A stretch of DNA of 64,000 nucleotides from Hymenobacter sp. J193 (GTDB lineage Bacteria > Bacteroidota > Bacteroidia > Cytophagales > Hymenobacteraceae): contig NZ_JAJONE010000001.1 in NCBI RefSeq assembly GCF_024700075.1, forward strand, positions 3,557,001 to 3,621,000, read 5' to 3'. The notes below the pieces were generated by a model. That model ran no database searches. It had not been told where the DNA came from and worked only from the letters and a program-made list of their open reading frames with translations. The translations under genes and the position numbers were made by a program. Of the stretch, positions 36,021 through 45,387 are shown piece after piece (position 1 is the stretch's first letter; every line of letters starts with the position of its first letter).

Positions 36021-37082
36021 TCATAGCTCCCGCGCATACAGCGCGTAGTGGGCCGTTTCGTAGGGGAAGCCGTCGGTGAAGTGGCGGGAGAAGTTGTCGG
36101 TGCGCATCAGGCAGAAGATGATGTCGTCGTAGTATTCCCGGAACGACACCATCCCGTAGGCCCCGAGGTAGGACATCAAACCCTGCTGACGATAGTCGGG
36201 GTGCACGCCCACGGTTTTGGCCAGCAGGGTGCGGTGCTGCAGGCGCGGGTAGTGCTGCTGAAAGGTAGCCGGCTCAGTAGCGGGCAGGTGCAGCGGGGCA
36301 TAGTTGGGGTGGCAGAAACTCTGAGCTACCAGCCTGCCGGTGCTCCACTCACGCAGCAGCACGGAGGTATGCGGGCACAGCTTTTCGGCGTAGGCGCGGT
36401 TGTAAAGCAGCTTAAACTGCGCCGCCGACACCGGTCGGTAGGCCGGATTGGCCCCGTAAATGGCCTGTATAAGCTCAAAAATAGCCTCTTCGTGTTCCTG
36501 CCAAACGTCCGGGGCCAGGGACACAAACTCAAACGGCACCTGCTGCAGTTGAGCCAGCAGGGCAGCTTTGTTGTCGTACACTATAGGCACCACAGCGGGC
36601 TGCAGCAGGCGGCTTTCAAACGTAAGGGTGGGCACAAAGCCCAGGTCCGTCAGCAGCCCGGCGTAGTAGGCGGGGTTTACGGGTTCCGCGTCAAACTGCC
36701 CCCAGGAAGGCACCGCGCCCAAGCGCAAGCGGTAACGGTGAAACGTGCTGAAGCACAGCGGCCCCACCAGCCGGCGGTAGCCACGGCGTCGGGCCTCGGC
36801 CGCCAGTTGGGCAAATGCCTGCTGGTTGAGCGACGCATCGGGCAGGGTTTCCCAAAGGCCGAAGAAGGCATCGGTGCCCTCCTGCGGGAAAATCCCCAGC
36901 AGGCGCAACGTTTCATGGTCGGTGTAGAGCAGCACCTCGTGGCGGGCGGCTTCCTCGGCTACCACGGCCGCCAGCACTTCCGCGTGCTCGCGCAGGGGCA
37001 CCACTTCGGTAGCATATACAGCGGCCGGAATCTGCCAGAAGGAATCGGGCAATTGCCCGTTATAAGTAAGGCACTCAAGCAT
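36021..37082 (-). CDS. GNAT-like N-acyltransferase
   Basis: 353 residues from ATG 37082 (MLECLTYNGQLPDSFWQIPA), overlapping the previous stop by 8 bp; a GTG at 37100 is an alternative. The C-terminal part has the acetyl-CoA pyrophosphate loop-type segment TVGVHPDYRQQGLMSYLG, with the conserved VHPxYRxxGL. The longer N-terminal half may be a second, degenerate GNAT-like lobe. Its position as fifth gene of a packed operon with a ligase, aminocarboxypropyl transferase, kinase and phosphotransferase suggests acylation of the same small molecule or lipid. Acyl donor and acceptor unknown. Confidence 0.7.
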   Translation of the reverse strand: MLECLTYNGQLPDSFWQIPAAVYATEVVPLREHAEVLAAVVAEEAARHEVLLYTDHETLRLLGIFPQEGTDAFFGLWETLPDASLNQQAFAQLAAEARRRGYRRLVGPLCFSTFHRYRLRLGAVPSWGQFDAEPVNPAYYAGLLTDLGFVPTLTFESRLLQPAVVPIVYDNKAALLAQLQQVPFEFVSLAPDVWQEHEEAIFELIQAIYGANPAYRPVSAAQFKLLYNRAYAEKLCPHTSVLLREWSTGRLVAQSFCHPNYAPLHLPATEPATFQQHYPRLQHRTLLAKTVGVHPDYRQQGLMSYLGAYGMVSFREYYDDIIFCLMRTDNFSRHFTDGFPYETAHYALYAREL

Positions 37083-39768
37083 GTCTGGGAGATAAAGCAC
37101 TCGGATTTTCGGCCGCAGGCTGGGTGGCGGGCAGCAGCTGCAGCGTGCCGCATTGCCCGTCGAGCACTACGCGCTGCCCGCTTTGCAGCTGCTGCGTCAG
37201 GCCGGGCACGTTGATGATGGTGGGAATGCCCAGCTCCCGCAGAATGATAACGGAGTGCGACAGGGAAGAGCCTTTTTCGATGGCCACGGCCCGGCAGGCC
37301 GGAAACAGCGTGGCCCAGCCGGGGTCGGTGCGCAGGGCACACACGATCTTGCCGGCTACGTTCAGGTCGTCCTCGGGGCGGCGTACTACCAGCGCCTCGC
37401 CCTCTACCACGCCGGGGTAGCAGCCTGTGCCGCGCAAAACTCCATCGGTTTCCCCGACTGCGGCCGGCAGCATGCGCACGGGGGCCGCCGGCACCGTTAC
37501 GCGCGCGGGCACCGCCAGCTGTTCGTAGCGGGCAAATTCCTGCTGGCGGGCAGCTACCAGCGCGGGTAGGTCGGTAGTATGGGCCGGGGGCGGGGAAAGC
37601 CAGATGCCGGGCGCGGGCGAAGGCAGCGCCGGCGCCGGGGTGGCCGGAGTGCCGGTCAGGGCTTCGGCTATTTCGTTTTCCGTCAGCATAAACACGTCCT
37701 CGGGCTGGAAGAGGTGACCGGCCTGGGTTAGCCGTTCCCCGGCCGCCCGGTACAGGCTGCGGTACATACCAAACAGACGGGTGCGCTCCAGTCGCAGGGC
37801 CTCACGGTGCCGAATGGCCTCCTGCAACCCAGTCAGGCTGCGGGTCAGCGCCCACCGCCGCAGGCGCGGCAACCGGTTCAGCAGCGCTTCTATATCAGTG
37901 GCGGCGCTTGGGCTTATGCCTGACGGATTAGCAGCTGTAGCAGCAGGGGGCACGGCCACCAGGTTGCGCAGGTATTGGTAGAAGATGCGCGGCTGGGTGC
38001 GCATGGTGGCCGTTTCCAGCTTCAGCTCGCCCACCGTCCGGTCGCCAAATTCCTCCCTAAACTGTCGGGCGGCCTGCTCGAACTGAGGGTAGCTTGCGGC
38101 TACCTGCTCGGCTACATCGGCGGGCAAAGCCTGGATCAGCTCGGGCAGGCCGGTGTGGGTGTGCGCCTGCCGGGCCAAAGCCAACAGGCGGTGCACGGGC
38201 TGCACGCTCGCCAGCTGCTGGTCGGAGGCCAGGTAGCGGCGCAGCAAATCTTCAGGCTCGGCCACGCCGGCAGCCCGCAGGTTGCGCAGGGCCCGGCCGT
38301 TGGCCATCATCACCCGAAAGTCGTTGATGATGGGCGTGGTCCAGTGGCTGAGCAACTCCTCATCAAGGCGGGTCTTTTCAGCCAGCAGTTCCGCACCGCT
38401 GAACTGGGCCAGGGGAAGCGTGTAAAACCGCTGGTAAGCAGCCGCCAGGCGGGCATGGAAGGCCGGTACGGCCCGGCGCAAGCTGGCAAAAGCCGCCAGC
38501 AGCCGCAATAGGTTGGCCGCCAGGCGTGGGGCACTGCGCAATTGCTCCAGGCGGCTGCGGCGCGGGGGCTGCACAAAGTCTACGGGCTCCTCCAGGCCCA
38601 TCATGCGCTCCATGTCGGCCTTGTTCTGCTGAAATGAAGGCAGCAGCAGCAAGCCCCGGTACCAGTGGTTTATGTGGTAGTAGATGCGCCCCTGCACCAG
38701 TACCAGCAGCTGCGTAACTACCGGCTCGTGGGCCTCCACCTCGGCAGCCGGCACGCCCAGGGCCCGCATGGTCTGGCGGTACACTGTGGCGTAGGCCCGC
38801 CGCGCAAAGCTGAACGTGAGGGGCGTGGTCACCCCGCAGTAGCTTTCCTGAATATTGGAATTGTCGAAAACCAGCAGCTCGGGAATGGGCTGGGTGATGG
38901 GCCGGGCCTGTACCACCCACAGCCGGTCGGCTTCATCCACCACAAACTCCACGTCCTGCGGTCCACCCATAGCCGTTTCCAGCTGCTGGCCAAGTGTATG
39001 CAGTTGGGTTAGCTCCGCCGGACTAAGGCTGGGAGCCAACTGCTCTTCTGCTGCCACAGGAGCTTGGTGCAGGCCTGCGGCTCCCAATACAACTGCCAAC
39101 CGTTGGGCCTTGTCGGCCAGCTGCTGGTGGGTCAGCTCGCCGGTGGCTTTGCGCAGGTAGAACTCGTCGGGTTGCTGGGCCCCGCTTACCAGGGCCTCGC
39201 CAAACCCCCAAAGCGCGTGAATGGTCATTTCCATCGGATACTCCGGCCAGGTGGAAAACAGCACGCCGCTGGTGAGGGCCGCCACCTGCGCCTGCACCAC
39301 CACCGCCGGCCGGGCCGCCAGGGGCAGGCCGCGCTGCCGGCGGTAGGCGCGGGCCCGCACCGAGTAGGCGCTGGCCGCGCACCGGGCCACCGCCGCCCAT
39401 ATCTCGTCCTCGCTTGTCAGGTTCAGAAAGGAGTCCATCAGCCCGGCAAAGGAATGGCCGGCCCCGTCCTCATCTGCCACCGAGGAACGCACCGCTACCG
39501 GGCGGGCCGGAAAGTCCCAGCCGGTAAGCTGCACCCGTAGCGCGGCGCGGTCTTCGGGCGTGGGCTCGTAGGCTAGTAAGGAAGCCTGCCGGGTGTCCAG
39601 GTCGGCGTCGGAGGCGGCGGGCAAAGCGGTAAACAATGGCGCGAAGGCATCGGCGGGCAACACCGCAAAGGGCGGCACCGCCACACCCAGCTGGCGCAGC
39701 CGGAACAAGCCGGCGGCCTTGCCACCGATGGCCGCCGCGCCGGGCGCCAAGGAATCGGGGAGCAGCAT
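37075..39768 (-). CDS. Dikinase-like phosphotransferase (RPH/L-glutamine kinase type, no PEP barrel)
   Basis: 897 residues. N-terminal PPDK/PEP-synthase ATP-grasp domain (about 1-310; IGGKAAGLFRLRQLGVAVPP, RPVAVRSSVADEDGAGHSFA, DVEFVVDEADRLWVVQARPI). A large central substrate domain (about 320-770) follows, then a C-terminal swivelling domain with phosphohistidine H838 in KGSSLSHSVIILRELGIP. PEP synthase has a further PEP-binding barrel after this domain; here it is absent. That is the layout of rifampin phosphotransferase and of Campylobacter L-glutamine kinase, which move a phosphate from ATP to a small molecule. Its ATG overlaps the upstream stop by one base, so translation is coupled to the APH-like kinase. 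Substrate unknown. Confidence 0.8.
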   Translation of the reverse strand: MLLPDSLAPGAAAIGGKAAGLFRLRQLGVAVPPFAVLPADAFAPLFTALPAASDADLDTRQASLLAYEPTPEDRAALRVQLTGWDFPARPVAVRSSVADEDGAGHSFAGLMDSFLNLTSEDEIWAAVARCAASAYSVRARAYRRQRGLPLAARPAVVVQAQVAALTSGVLFSTWPEYPMEMTIHALWGFGEALVSGAQQPDEFYLRKATGELTHQQLADKAQRLAVVLGAAGLHQAPVAAEEQLAPSLSPAELTQLHTLGQQLETAMGGPQDVEFVVDEADRLWVVQARPITQPIPELLVFDNSNIQESYCGVTTPLTFSFARRAYATVYRQTMRALGVPAAEVEAHEPVVTQLLVLVQGRIYYHINHWYRGLLLLPSFQQNKADMERMMGLEEPVDFVQPPRRSRLEQLRSAPRLAANLLRLLAAFASLRRAVPAFHARLAAAYQRFYTLPLAQFSGAELLAEKTRLDEELLSHWTTPIINDFRVMMANGRALRNLRAAGVAEPEDLLRRYLASDQQLASVQPVHRLLALARQAHTHTGLPELIQALPADVAEQVAASYPQFEQAARQFREEFGDRTVGELKLETATMRTQPRIFYQYLRNLVAVPPAATAANPSGISPSAATDIEALLNRLPRLRRWALTRSLTGLQEAIRHREALRLERTRLFGMYRSLYRAAGERLTQAGHLFQPEDVFMLTENEIAEALTGTPATPAPALPSPAPGIWLSPPPAHTTDLPALVAARQQEFARYEQLAVPARVTVPAAPVRMLPAAVGETDGVLRGTGCYPGVVEGEALVVRRPEDDLNVAGKIVCALRTDPGWATLFPACRAVAIEKGSSLSHSVIILRELGIPTIINVPGLTQQLQSGQRVVLDGQCGTLQLLPATQPAAENPSALSPRHA

Positions 39769-40940
39769 CAGGCGGGAAGTTCGGGCAGCCAGGGTTGCAG
39801 CTGGTCGAGAGTGTCGAAGTAGCTGGCCACCACCCGGGGCAGGTAGGGGTAGGGGCTTACGGTGTGGGCCATCAGGTACATGCCCAGGCGGTGCAGCCCA
39901 AAGTCGAAAGCGGCCAGCCCGGCGAGGCGGTGGAAATTATCGGCATCGGCAAACAAACCAGTGCGGGCGTGCAGCTGCTGGCGGTAAAACTCCAGGTAGT
40001 CCAGGCGCTGAGCATAGCGTTCCGGGGTCAGCACAAAGCTCAGCAGTTCCACCACATCGTACACGGGCACATGGTAAGTGGCCAGCTCCCAGTCGTAGGC
40101 GCAAAGCTGCAAACCCACGGCGGTTTGCCGGAAGCAGGTGTTGCGCGGGTTCAGGTCGTTGTGCACCAGGGTGCGGGGCGCGGCGGCCAGCTCCGGCCAG
40201 TACCGGGGCAAAGCATCCAGCGCGGCCTGCAGCCGGGCGGCTCGTGCCGGCGGGTACAGCTCGGGCAGGCGGGTGGCGGCGTTGGTCAGCAGGGCCTGCC
40301 ACAGCGGCCGTTGCGCCAGCATAAAGTCGAGGGTAGGAGCGTCGGCCCAGGGTAGTGGAGCACCAGCGGGCAGCAGGTGAGCGGCGTGCCAGTCGGCCAG
40401 CTGGGTGAGGGTGGTGCGCAGGTGCTCGTCGGTCCAGCGCCCGGGCTCCATCACCGAGTTCAGCAGCTGCATGTCCGGTCCCAGGTGTTCCATCAGAATG
40501 GCGTACACACCGGCCGCTTCGTCGCGGTGCAGGCCCCGGATGGCGGGCATCAGGCTCAGGTCCGGCTGGGCGTACACTGCTAGTTCCCGATGATGGGTAT
40601 GAGCGAAGCCGGTGTTCAGCATGTGAGCAGGGTACACCTTGGCCAGGTCCCCGCCGCAGGCTTGGGCCAGGGCACCCAGCATAGCCGATATTTCGGTGCC
40701 GGGCGGCTTGAGCTTGAGCACGAGGTCTTCGGTGTGCTCCTGCCCGGCCGCCTCGTAGCGCACCCGCAGCCCGTAGTGCCCAATGGGCCGCCCGCTGTGC
40801 CCGGCCGTGAGCACCGCCAGAATGCTGGCCGAGTTATCGAGGGCAAACGGCTCCACTGCCAGTACCCGCACGGGCGCGGGCAGGGTGGTTTGCAGCAGCG
40901 TTTCTACAAACGCCGGAGTGCAGTAATCAGCAAGTTTCAT
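39768..40940 (-). CDS. APH/choline-kinase-fold phosphotransferase
   Basis: 390 residues. Catalytic loop LVHNDLNPRNTCF (D262) and metal-binding CAYDWELATYH (D283) are the Brenner and DxE motifs of aminoglycoside phosphotransferase/choline kinase-fold enzymes. The Lys of the nucleotide site is likely in LVLKLKPPG. It should phosphorylate a hydroxyl of a small molecule using ATP in the cytoplasm. Its start overlaps the DUF3419 stop by 4 bp (ATGA), and its stop overlaps the start of the dikinase-like gene, so it is tightly coupled in this operon. Antibiotic resistance is possible but not favoured by context. Confidence 0.82.
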   Translation of the reverse strand: MKLADYCTPAFVETLLQTTLPAPVRVLAVEPFALDNSASILAVLTAGHSGRPIGHYGLRVRYEAAGQEHTEDLVLKLKPPGTEISAMLGALAQACGGDLAKVYPAHMLNTGFAHTHHRELAVYAQPDLSLMPAIRGLHRDEAAGVYAILMEHLGPDMQLLNSVMEPGRWTDEHLRTTLTQLADWHAAHLLPAGAPLPWADAPTLDFMLAQRPLWQALLTNAATRLPELYPPARAARLQAALDALPRYWPELAAAPRTLVHNDLNPRNTCFRQTAVGLQLCAYDWELATYHVPVYDVVELLSFVLTPERYAQRLDYLEFYRQQLHARTGLFADADNFHRLAGLAAFDFGLHRLGMYLMAHTVSPYPYLPRVVASYFDTLDQLQPWLPELPA

Positions 40941-42061
40941 AGCAGCACGAGGGAAGAAGCAGTGGAAGGAGAGGAGGCCGCAACGGCCGGAGCGGGAAAG
41001 TTTAGCAAGCGGGCATCGGGCAGGTAAAAGCAGGTGCCGGGCAGGGCCGCTACGGGCGTGGGCTCCAGTCCGTCTAAGCCGGCGTCGCCCTGGGCTTGCA
41101 GCAGGTTCCAGTACACCAGCCGCAGGTTGCCGCGGGCCTGCAGCGCGTGCATGGCCTGCGCAAACTCCGTGGGGCTCACGTACTCAAAGATATTGGAGAG
41201 GCTGGCCCGGGTGATGGTGCGGCCGGCCGGGCTGAGCAGATATGCCACGGCCTCACCGGTCTGGATGCTCAGGTGCGGCAGGCGGGCACGCAGCCGGGCA
41301 AAGTGGCGCGCCTGATAGCAGGGCGGCAGAATGGCCTCGGGCAGGTTCTCAGGGCCAAAAAAGAAAAAGCGGAAAAAGAAGTTGTCGGCCAGTAGCTCGG
41401 TAGCTGCCTGGTGGCGCAGGCGCCGGTAGAACGCGGCCCCGCCCGATTCTTCGGCGTAGCGAAACAGGCGCGGGTCGCGGCCCTTGCTCAGGTTGGCCTC
41501 ATCAAAGTACGTTTCGAACTGTCCCCGGAAGGCTGTGTTGTGCAGATATTGCTCGAAGTAAACACGCTGCTCCGCCACCGTGGGGAACTGAATCAGCTGC
41601 CGCAAGTGCTGCTGCGTGGCCTCCGGCAGGGTAGGCAGGAAGCCGTGCAGGTAGCTTTCCAGCTTGCCGGCCGTGAGCAGCCCGGCCGGATGCTCAGTTA
41701 GCTGCCGGTCCCAGTACGCCTGCAGATCGGCAGAAAGTTGAGGCGCAGCCTCGGCCCAGGCGGCGGCCACGGCCGCCGGCCCATCGAGCCCCAGCAGCGC
41801 CCGGAATACAGCGTGGGGGAAATGCCCGATCAGGTAGGTTTTAAACTGCAGCAGTGCGTTCTGCACCGGGTTCAGGTCGAGGGCCGTGACGTGGCGGGCC
41901 TCGCTGAGCAGCGCGTTCAGGGCGTTGCAGCCGGCGGAGGTAATGATGAGTGCTTCGTCGGTGGGGCCCAGGGGCAGGGCCGCCTGCAGAGTGGCCGCGC
42001 TTTCCCACACCAGCGAGTAGCGAATCCGGTCGAGTGCGACGTGGTGAAATTCGGTGTGCAT
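40937..42061 (-). CDS. DUF3419 (BtaA-like) SAM 3-amino-3-carboxypropyl transferase
   Basis: 374 residues from ATG 42061 (MHTEFHHVALDRIRYSLVWE). Family hallmarks are IITSAGCNALNALLSEARHV followed by TALDLNPVQNALLQFKTYLI, the SAM-binding core of DUF3419, and the C-terminal SLSNIFEYVSP. In BtaA, the known member, the 3-amino-3-carboxypropyl group of SAM is moved to diacylglycerol to make a homoserine ether lipid. No BtaB-type N-methyltransferase is present in the window, so a mature betaine lipid is not expected from this cluster alone. It begins 4 bp after the ligase stop. Acceptor unknown; lipid or small molecule. Confidence 0.85.
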   Translation of the reverse strand: MHTEFHHVALDRIRYSLVWESAATLQAALPLGPTDEALIITSAGCNALNALLSEARHVTALDLNPVQNALLQFKTYLIGHFPHAVFRALLGLDGPAAVAAAWAEAAPQLSADLQAYWDRQLTEHPAGLLTAGKLESYLHGFLPTLPEATQQHLRQLIQFPTVAEQRVYFEQYLHNTAFRGQFETYFDEANLSKGRDPRLFRYAEESGGAAFYRRLRHQAATELLADNFFFRFFFFGPENLPEAILPPCYQARHFARLRARLPHLSIQTGEAVAYLLSPAGRTITRASLSNIFEYVSPTEFAQAMHALQARGNLRLVYWNLLQAQGDAGLDGLEPTPVAALPGTCFYLPDARLLNFPAPAVAASSPSTASSLVLL

Positions 42062-42065
42062 GAGG

Positions 42066-43493
42066 TTAGCGTAAGGCAGCGTAGCGGATTTTAGACAAAT
42101 GACGCGCATCAACGGGCAGCTGGGCGCGAAAGTGAACCTGTTGGCACAGGCCCGGCGGAAACTGGGCTTCCAGCGCCGCTTGGATGGTTTCCGCCGCCAC
42201 GCGCCCCTGCACGAACACGGAAAAGCCAGCACCCTGCGCCCGCGCCGCCACCCGCTCCACGCCCGGCAGGTGCTGCAGCACGTGCTCCACCTGGTAGTGC
42301 TGCACGCCCTGCACCAGGGTTTCGTTGCCCTGCCGCCCCGTCAGCCACAGGTGCTGCCGCTCGTCGAAGAAGCCGAAGTCCCCGGTGGCCAGCCAGGCAT
42401 CAGCCGCCACGTGGGGCCCGCGCACCAGGATTTCACCGGCATCATAGGCCTGACCATCGGGCAGCCGCAACTGGCCGATTTTTCTCAGCCGGCATTCCAG
42501 CCCCGCCACCAAGGGCCCGGCGTAGTAGCCGTTCCGGGGGCTGGCAGGCGAGGTGCCGGCCGTGCGCACGGCAATGGGCTCTGCTTCGGAGGAGCCGTAG
42601 ATGCCGTAAATCGTTGCGTGCGGAAAGCATTTTTGCAGCTCCGTCAGCAGCTTTTCCGGCACCGGTGAGCCGCCCACGCCCACGGCCCGCACCTGGGGCA
42701 ACGGATGGTTCTGGCGACGGAGAAAGGCACTCAGTCGGTTGAAGTAAAAGACGTTGCCGGTGAGGGTTTCGATGCCTTCCGAGTGCAGCTGCTCCGCCAC
42801 CCGGGCGGCGTCGAAATCGGCCAGGCGTCCCCAGGGCACATCGGGCAGGATGCTCACGGCGCCCACGGCCAGGTTGTGCAGCAGCACGTTCGGAAACAGC
42901 GGAAAGTCGCGCTGGCCCGGCCACGGCGGAAACACCTGCTTCAGCACCTCGTGCTGGGCCGTGAGCACGCGGTGGCTGCGCCGGATGGCCTTCGAGCGGC
43001 CCGTAGAGCCCGAGCTGTGCGACACCAGGGCAGCCTGAGTGGCAGGCACGGCCGTTGGCGTTTGCACGTCCGGAGCAGGATTGCTGGGCAAACCGGGGAA
43101 CAGCGGCTGCACGCCTGCCAGCCTAAGCAGCCAGCCGTAGCGCCCGGCCAGCGCCCGGCCAACTGCTGCCTGCCGGATGCTGTGGCGGCGCAGCAGCCGG
43201 AGCAGCGCCAGCGGCCCTGCCCCAGCAGGCGGCAGCACCGGCACTGCCCCGTGGGCCATAGTGCCCAACAGGGCCACCACCAGCTCCACGCTCACGGGCA
43301 CTGCTATCAGCACCGCCTGGCCGGGAAGGGCCTGCGCCCGGATCAGCTGCCGCCGGAAAGCTTCTACCCGCCCCAGAATATGGGCGCCGGTATAGGTGCG
43401 GGCCGGGCCGGCGGGCTGGGCCCATACCAGGCACACCTGCCGCGGGTGCTGGCGCAGGTTTTCGTAAACGGCATGACAGAAGTTAGACAGCAT
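42066..43493 (-). CDS. ANL-superfamily adenylate-forming ligase
   Basis: 475 residues from ATG 43493 (MLSNFCHAVYENLRQHPRQV); an upstream in-frame start at 43529 is possible. P-loop-like motif SHSSGSTGRSKAI (ending near K168), IYGIYGSSEAEPIA, WLATGDFG, and a short C-terminal domain with the catalytic lysine in DARHLSKIRY. It activates a carboxylic acid as acyl-AMP. No acyl-carrier protein, condensation or ketosynthase gene lies nearby, so the acyl group is likely passed to CoA or directly to an amine, for instance on the product of the following enzyme. First gene of the five-gene operon. Confidence 0.85.
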   Translation of the reverse strand: MLSNFCHAVYENLRQHPRQVCLVWAQPAGPARTYTGAHILGRVEAFRRQLIRAQALPGQAVLIAVPVSVELVVALLGTMAHGAVPVLPPAGAGPLALLRLLRRHSIRQAAVGRALAGRYGWLLRLAGVQPLFPGLPSNPAPDVQTPTAVPATQAALVSHSSGSTGRSKAIRRSHRVLTAQHEVLKQVFPPWPGQRDFPLFPNVLLHNLAVGAVSILPDVPWGRLADFDAARVAEQLHSEGIETLTGNVFYFNRLSAFLRRQNHPLPQVRAVGVGGSPVPEKLLTELQKCFPHATIYGIYGSSEAEPIAVRTAGTSPASPRNGYYAGPLVAGLECRLRKIGQLRLPDGQAYDAGEILVRGPHVAADAWLATGDFGFFDERQHLWLTGRQGNETLVQGVQHYQVEHVLQHLPGVERVAARAQGAGFSVFVQGRVAAETIQAALEAQFPPGLCQQVHFRAQLPVDARHLSKIRYAALR

Positions 43494-43719
43494 AACAGTT
43501 GGCGCCGCTACTTGGAAGCGTGGTACCAAAGCTGCGCAAATCCACCCGTAACCCGATGACGAATCGGTGAAAAATCAGGCTTTCCGCACCTGACCTGCTA
43601 CTGCAATGTTTTCCGGGCGTTCAGTACGGGCTTAACACTGTAAACCGCGAACAATACCCTTAAAAGGTGTTTCATACGCCAAGCAGCCTGCTCAAACGCT
43701 ACCTTATCAGGATTGACTT
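43494..43719. other. Intergenic region upstream of the ligase operon
   Basis: 226 bp between the M28 peptidase stop and the ligase start, both on the minus strand. It must hold the operon promoter, but no exact TAnnTTTG was found. No repeat element or hairpin with a T-run was seen. Confidence 0.4.
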
Positions 43720-45387
43720 CTACTCGTTTTTAGACTTTTGCAGCTTTCCGAACCGCCCGCCGAAAAAGTCCCCGGCGTTCCAGGTGGGGCGCTGCGGGTC
43801 GTTGGCCACCAGGTAGCCGATGAGAAAGTTGAGCTGCACGTACTTTTTACCCGCCTCAAAATCGAACAGGCCGTTGATATCGTCCTGGGGCTTGTGGTAA
43901 GTGACGGCGCGCCATTTCTGCACCAGCTCGCTCAGGTTGTTGCGCCCGTCGGTGGTGCGGTTGCCGTATTTGATGTGCAAAGCCGGAATGCCCTGCAGCA
44001 CGAAGCTGTACTGATCAGAGCGGATAAAGCGGTTTTGCTCGGGCTCCGGGTCGGCTTCCACGGTGAGGCCTAGGGCCGCCGCTGCCTGCGCTACCTGCCC
44101 GGCCAGCGAGGAGTGCTGCGCCCCCAGCGGCACCACCGACAGCAGCGGGGCAATGATGGTGGGCATATCGGTATTCACGTCGGCCACGATGCTGGCTTTG
44201 GGCACGGTGGGGTGGGAGGCAAAGTAGGCCGAGCCCAGCAAGCCCAGCTCTTCCCCCGTTTGCAGTACCAGCAGGATGCTACGCTTGGGCTTTTGCTTGA
44301 GGCGGGAATACGTCCGCGCTATTTCCAGCACCGAAGCCACGCCCGAGGCGTTGTCGTGGGCGCCGTTGTAGATGGAGTCGCCCTGCACGGGCGCGGCCAC
44401 GCCCAGGTGGTCGAGGTGGGCGGAGTGCACCACGTACTCCCGGCGCAGGCGCTTATCACTGCCCCGGATCTGACCTACCACATTATAGGAATCGAAATCC
44501 TGATAGCGGGAGCTGAACGCCGCGCTGACTTGGCCCGGTACGGCCACCGAGGCCGGCCGGCCCTGGCGTAGCGCCCCCAGCACCTGGCTGGTGTCGGTAG
44601 CGGCGGCTGAGAGGAGGCGCTGGAGCGTGGCGGCCGTAAGGCTGCCGGCCAGCTGCAGCCGGCCGCCCGGCAGAAACGTGCGCGAGGCCGCCACCTGCCC
44701 ACGCTCATCCAGCACGCTGTAGGTGCCGCGCTGCAGGTTGGGCACATTGGCTTTGGGGTTGGTAGAGGCCACCAGCACGCCCACGGCACCATGCTCCACC
44801 GCATTCTGCATAATCAGCAGCAGATCCTGGCTGGCGGCGGCCACGGTGGATGGAAAGGCGCGGGGAGCCCCGCGTACCACAACCACCAGCTTGCCCTTCG
44901 CATCAAGCCCCGCGTAGTCGTCGTAGCTCAACTCGGGGGCCGTGATGCCGTAGCCGGCAAAAACCACGGGCGCATCCAGCTGCACGGCGGGCGCGGCGGG
45001 GTTGGGGTAGAACACATAGTCCTGGCCGGAAACCAACGCAGCGGCCGGCGCGGCCGACGGGTGCAAACTGAACGCGGCACCGGGCTGCACAAACGCCCGG
45101 CGCAGGCGCACGCGCTGCACAAAGCTGCCCTTGTCGCCCGCGGGCTTCACGCCGAAGGACTTCAGCTGTTGGGTCACGTAATCGACGGCCATCTGGTAGC
45201 CGGGTGTACCGGGCTGGCGGCCCCGCAGCCGGTCATCGGCCAGGTAGTGGATGTGGGCTCTGAGGTCGGCGGGCTGCACCTGGGTTAGGGCGGCCATTGC
45301 CTCGGGCGCGGGCTGGGCGGATTGCGCGGCGGCCGCCAGGGCCGAAAACAGGCCGCCCATCAGCAGGCCGGCACGAAAAGAAAGCAT
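43720..45387 (-). CDS. M28-family zinc aminopeptidase with PA domain
   Basis: 555 residues; signal peptide MLSFRAGLLMGGLFSALAAA. An N-terminal helical lead (DLRAHIHYLADDRLRGRQPG) precedes a PA insert and the M28 catalytic domain. Zinc ligands and acid are visible in VHSAHLDHLG, NGAHDNASGVA, QTGEELGLLG, and DVNTDM, with a last His in VTYHKPQDD. Exported exopeptidase that releases N-terminal amino acids. Stands alone; divergent or unlinked to neighbours. The preceding 254 bp contain a weak repeat arm near 45388-45420 and a terminator belonging to the next gene. Confidence 0.93.
   Translation of the reverse strand: MLSFRAGLLMGGLFSALAAAAQSAQPAPEAMAALTQVQPADLRAHIHYLADDRLRGRQPGTPGYQMAVDYVTQQLKSFGVKPAGDKGSFVQRVRLRRAFVQPGAAFSLHPSAAPAAALVSGQDYVFYPNPAAPAVQLDAPVVFAGYGITAPELSYDDYAGLDAKGKLVVVVRGAPRAFPSTVAAASQDLLLIMQNAVEHGAVGVLVASTNPKANVPNLQRGTYSVLDERGQVAASRTFLPGGRLQLAGSLTAATLQRLLSAAATDTSQVLGALRQGRPASVAVPGQVSAAFSSRYQDFDSYNVVGQIRGSDKRLRREYVVHSAHLDHLGVAAPVQGDSIYNGAHDNASGVASVLEIARTYSRLKQKPKRSILLVLQTGEELGLLGSAYFASHPTVPKASIVADVNTDMPTIIAPLLSVVPLGAQHSSLAGQVAQAAAALGLTVEADPEPEQNRFIRSDQYSFVLQGIPALHIKYGNRTTDGRNNLSELVQKWRAVTYHKPQDDINGLFDFEAGKKYVQLNFLIGYLVANDPQRPTWNAGDFFGGRFGKLQKSKNE

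Noticed and set aside
37075..39768. Phosphoenolpyruvate synthase (ppsA)
   Set aside because: The C-terminal PEP-binding barrel is missing; the protein ends soon after the phosphohistidine domain.
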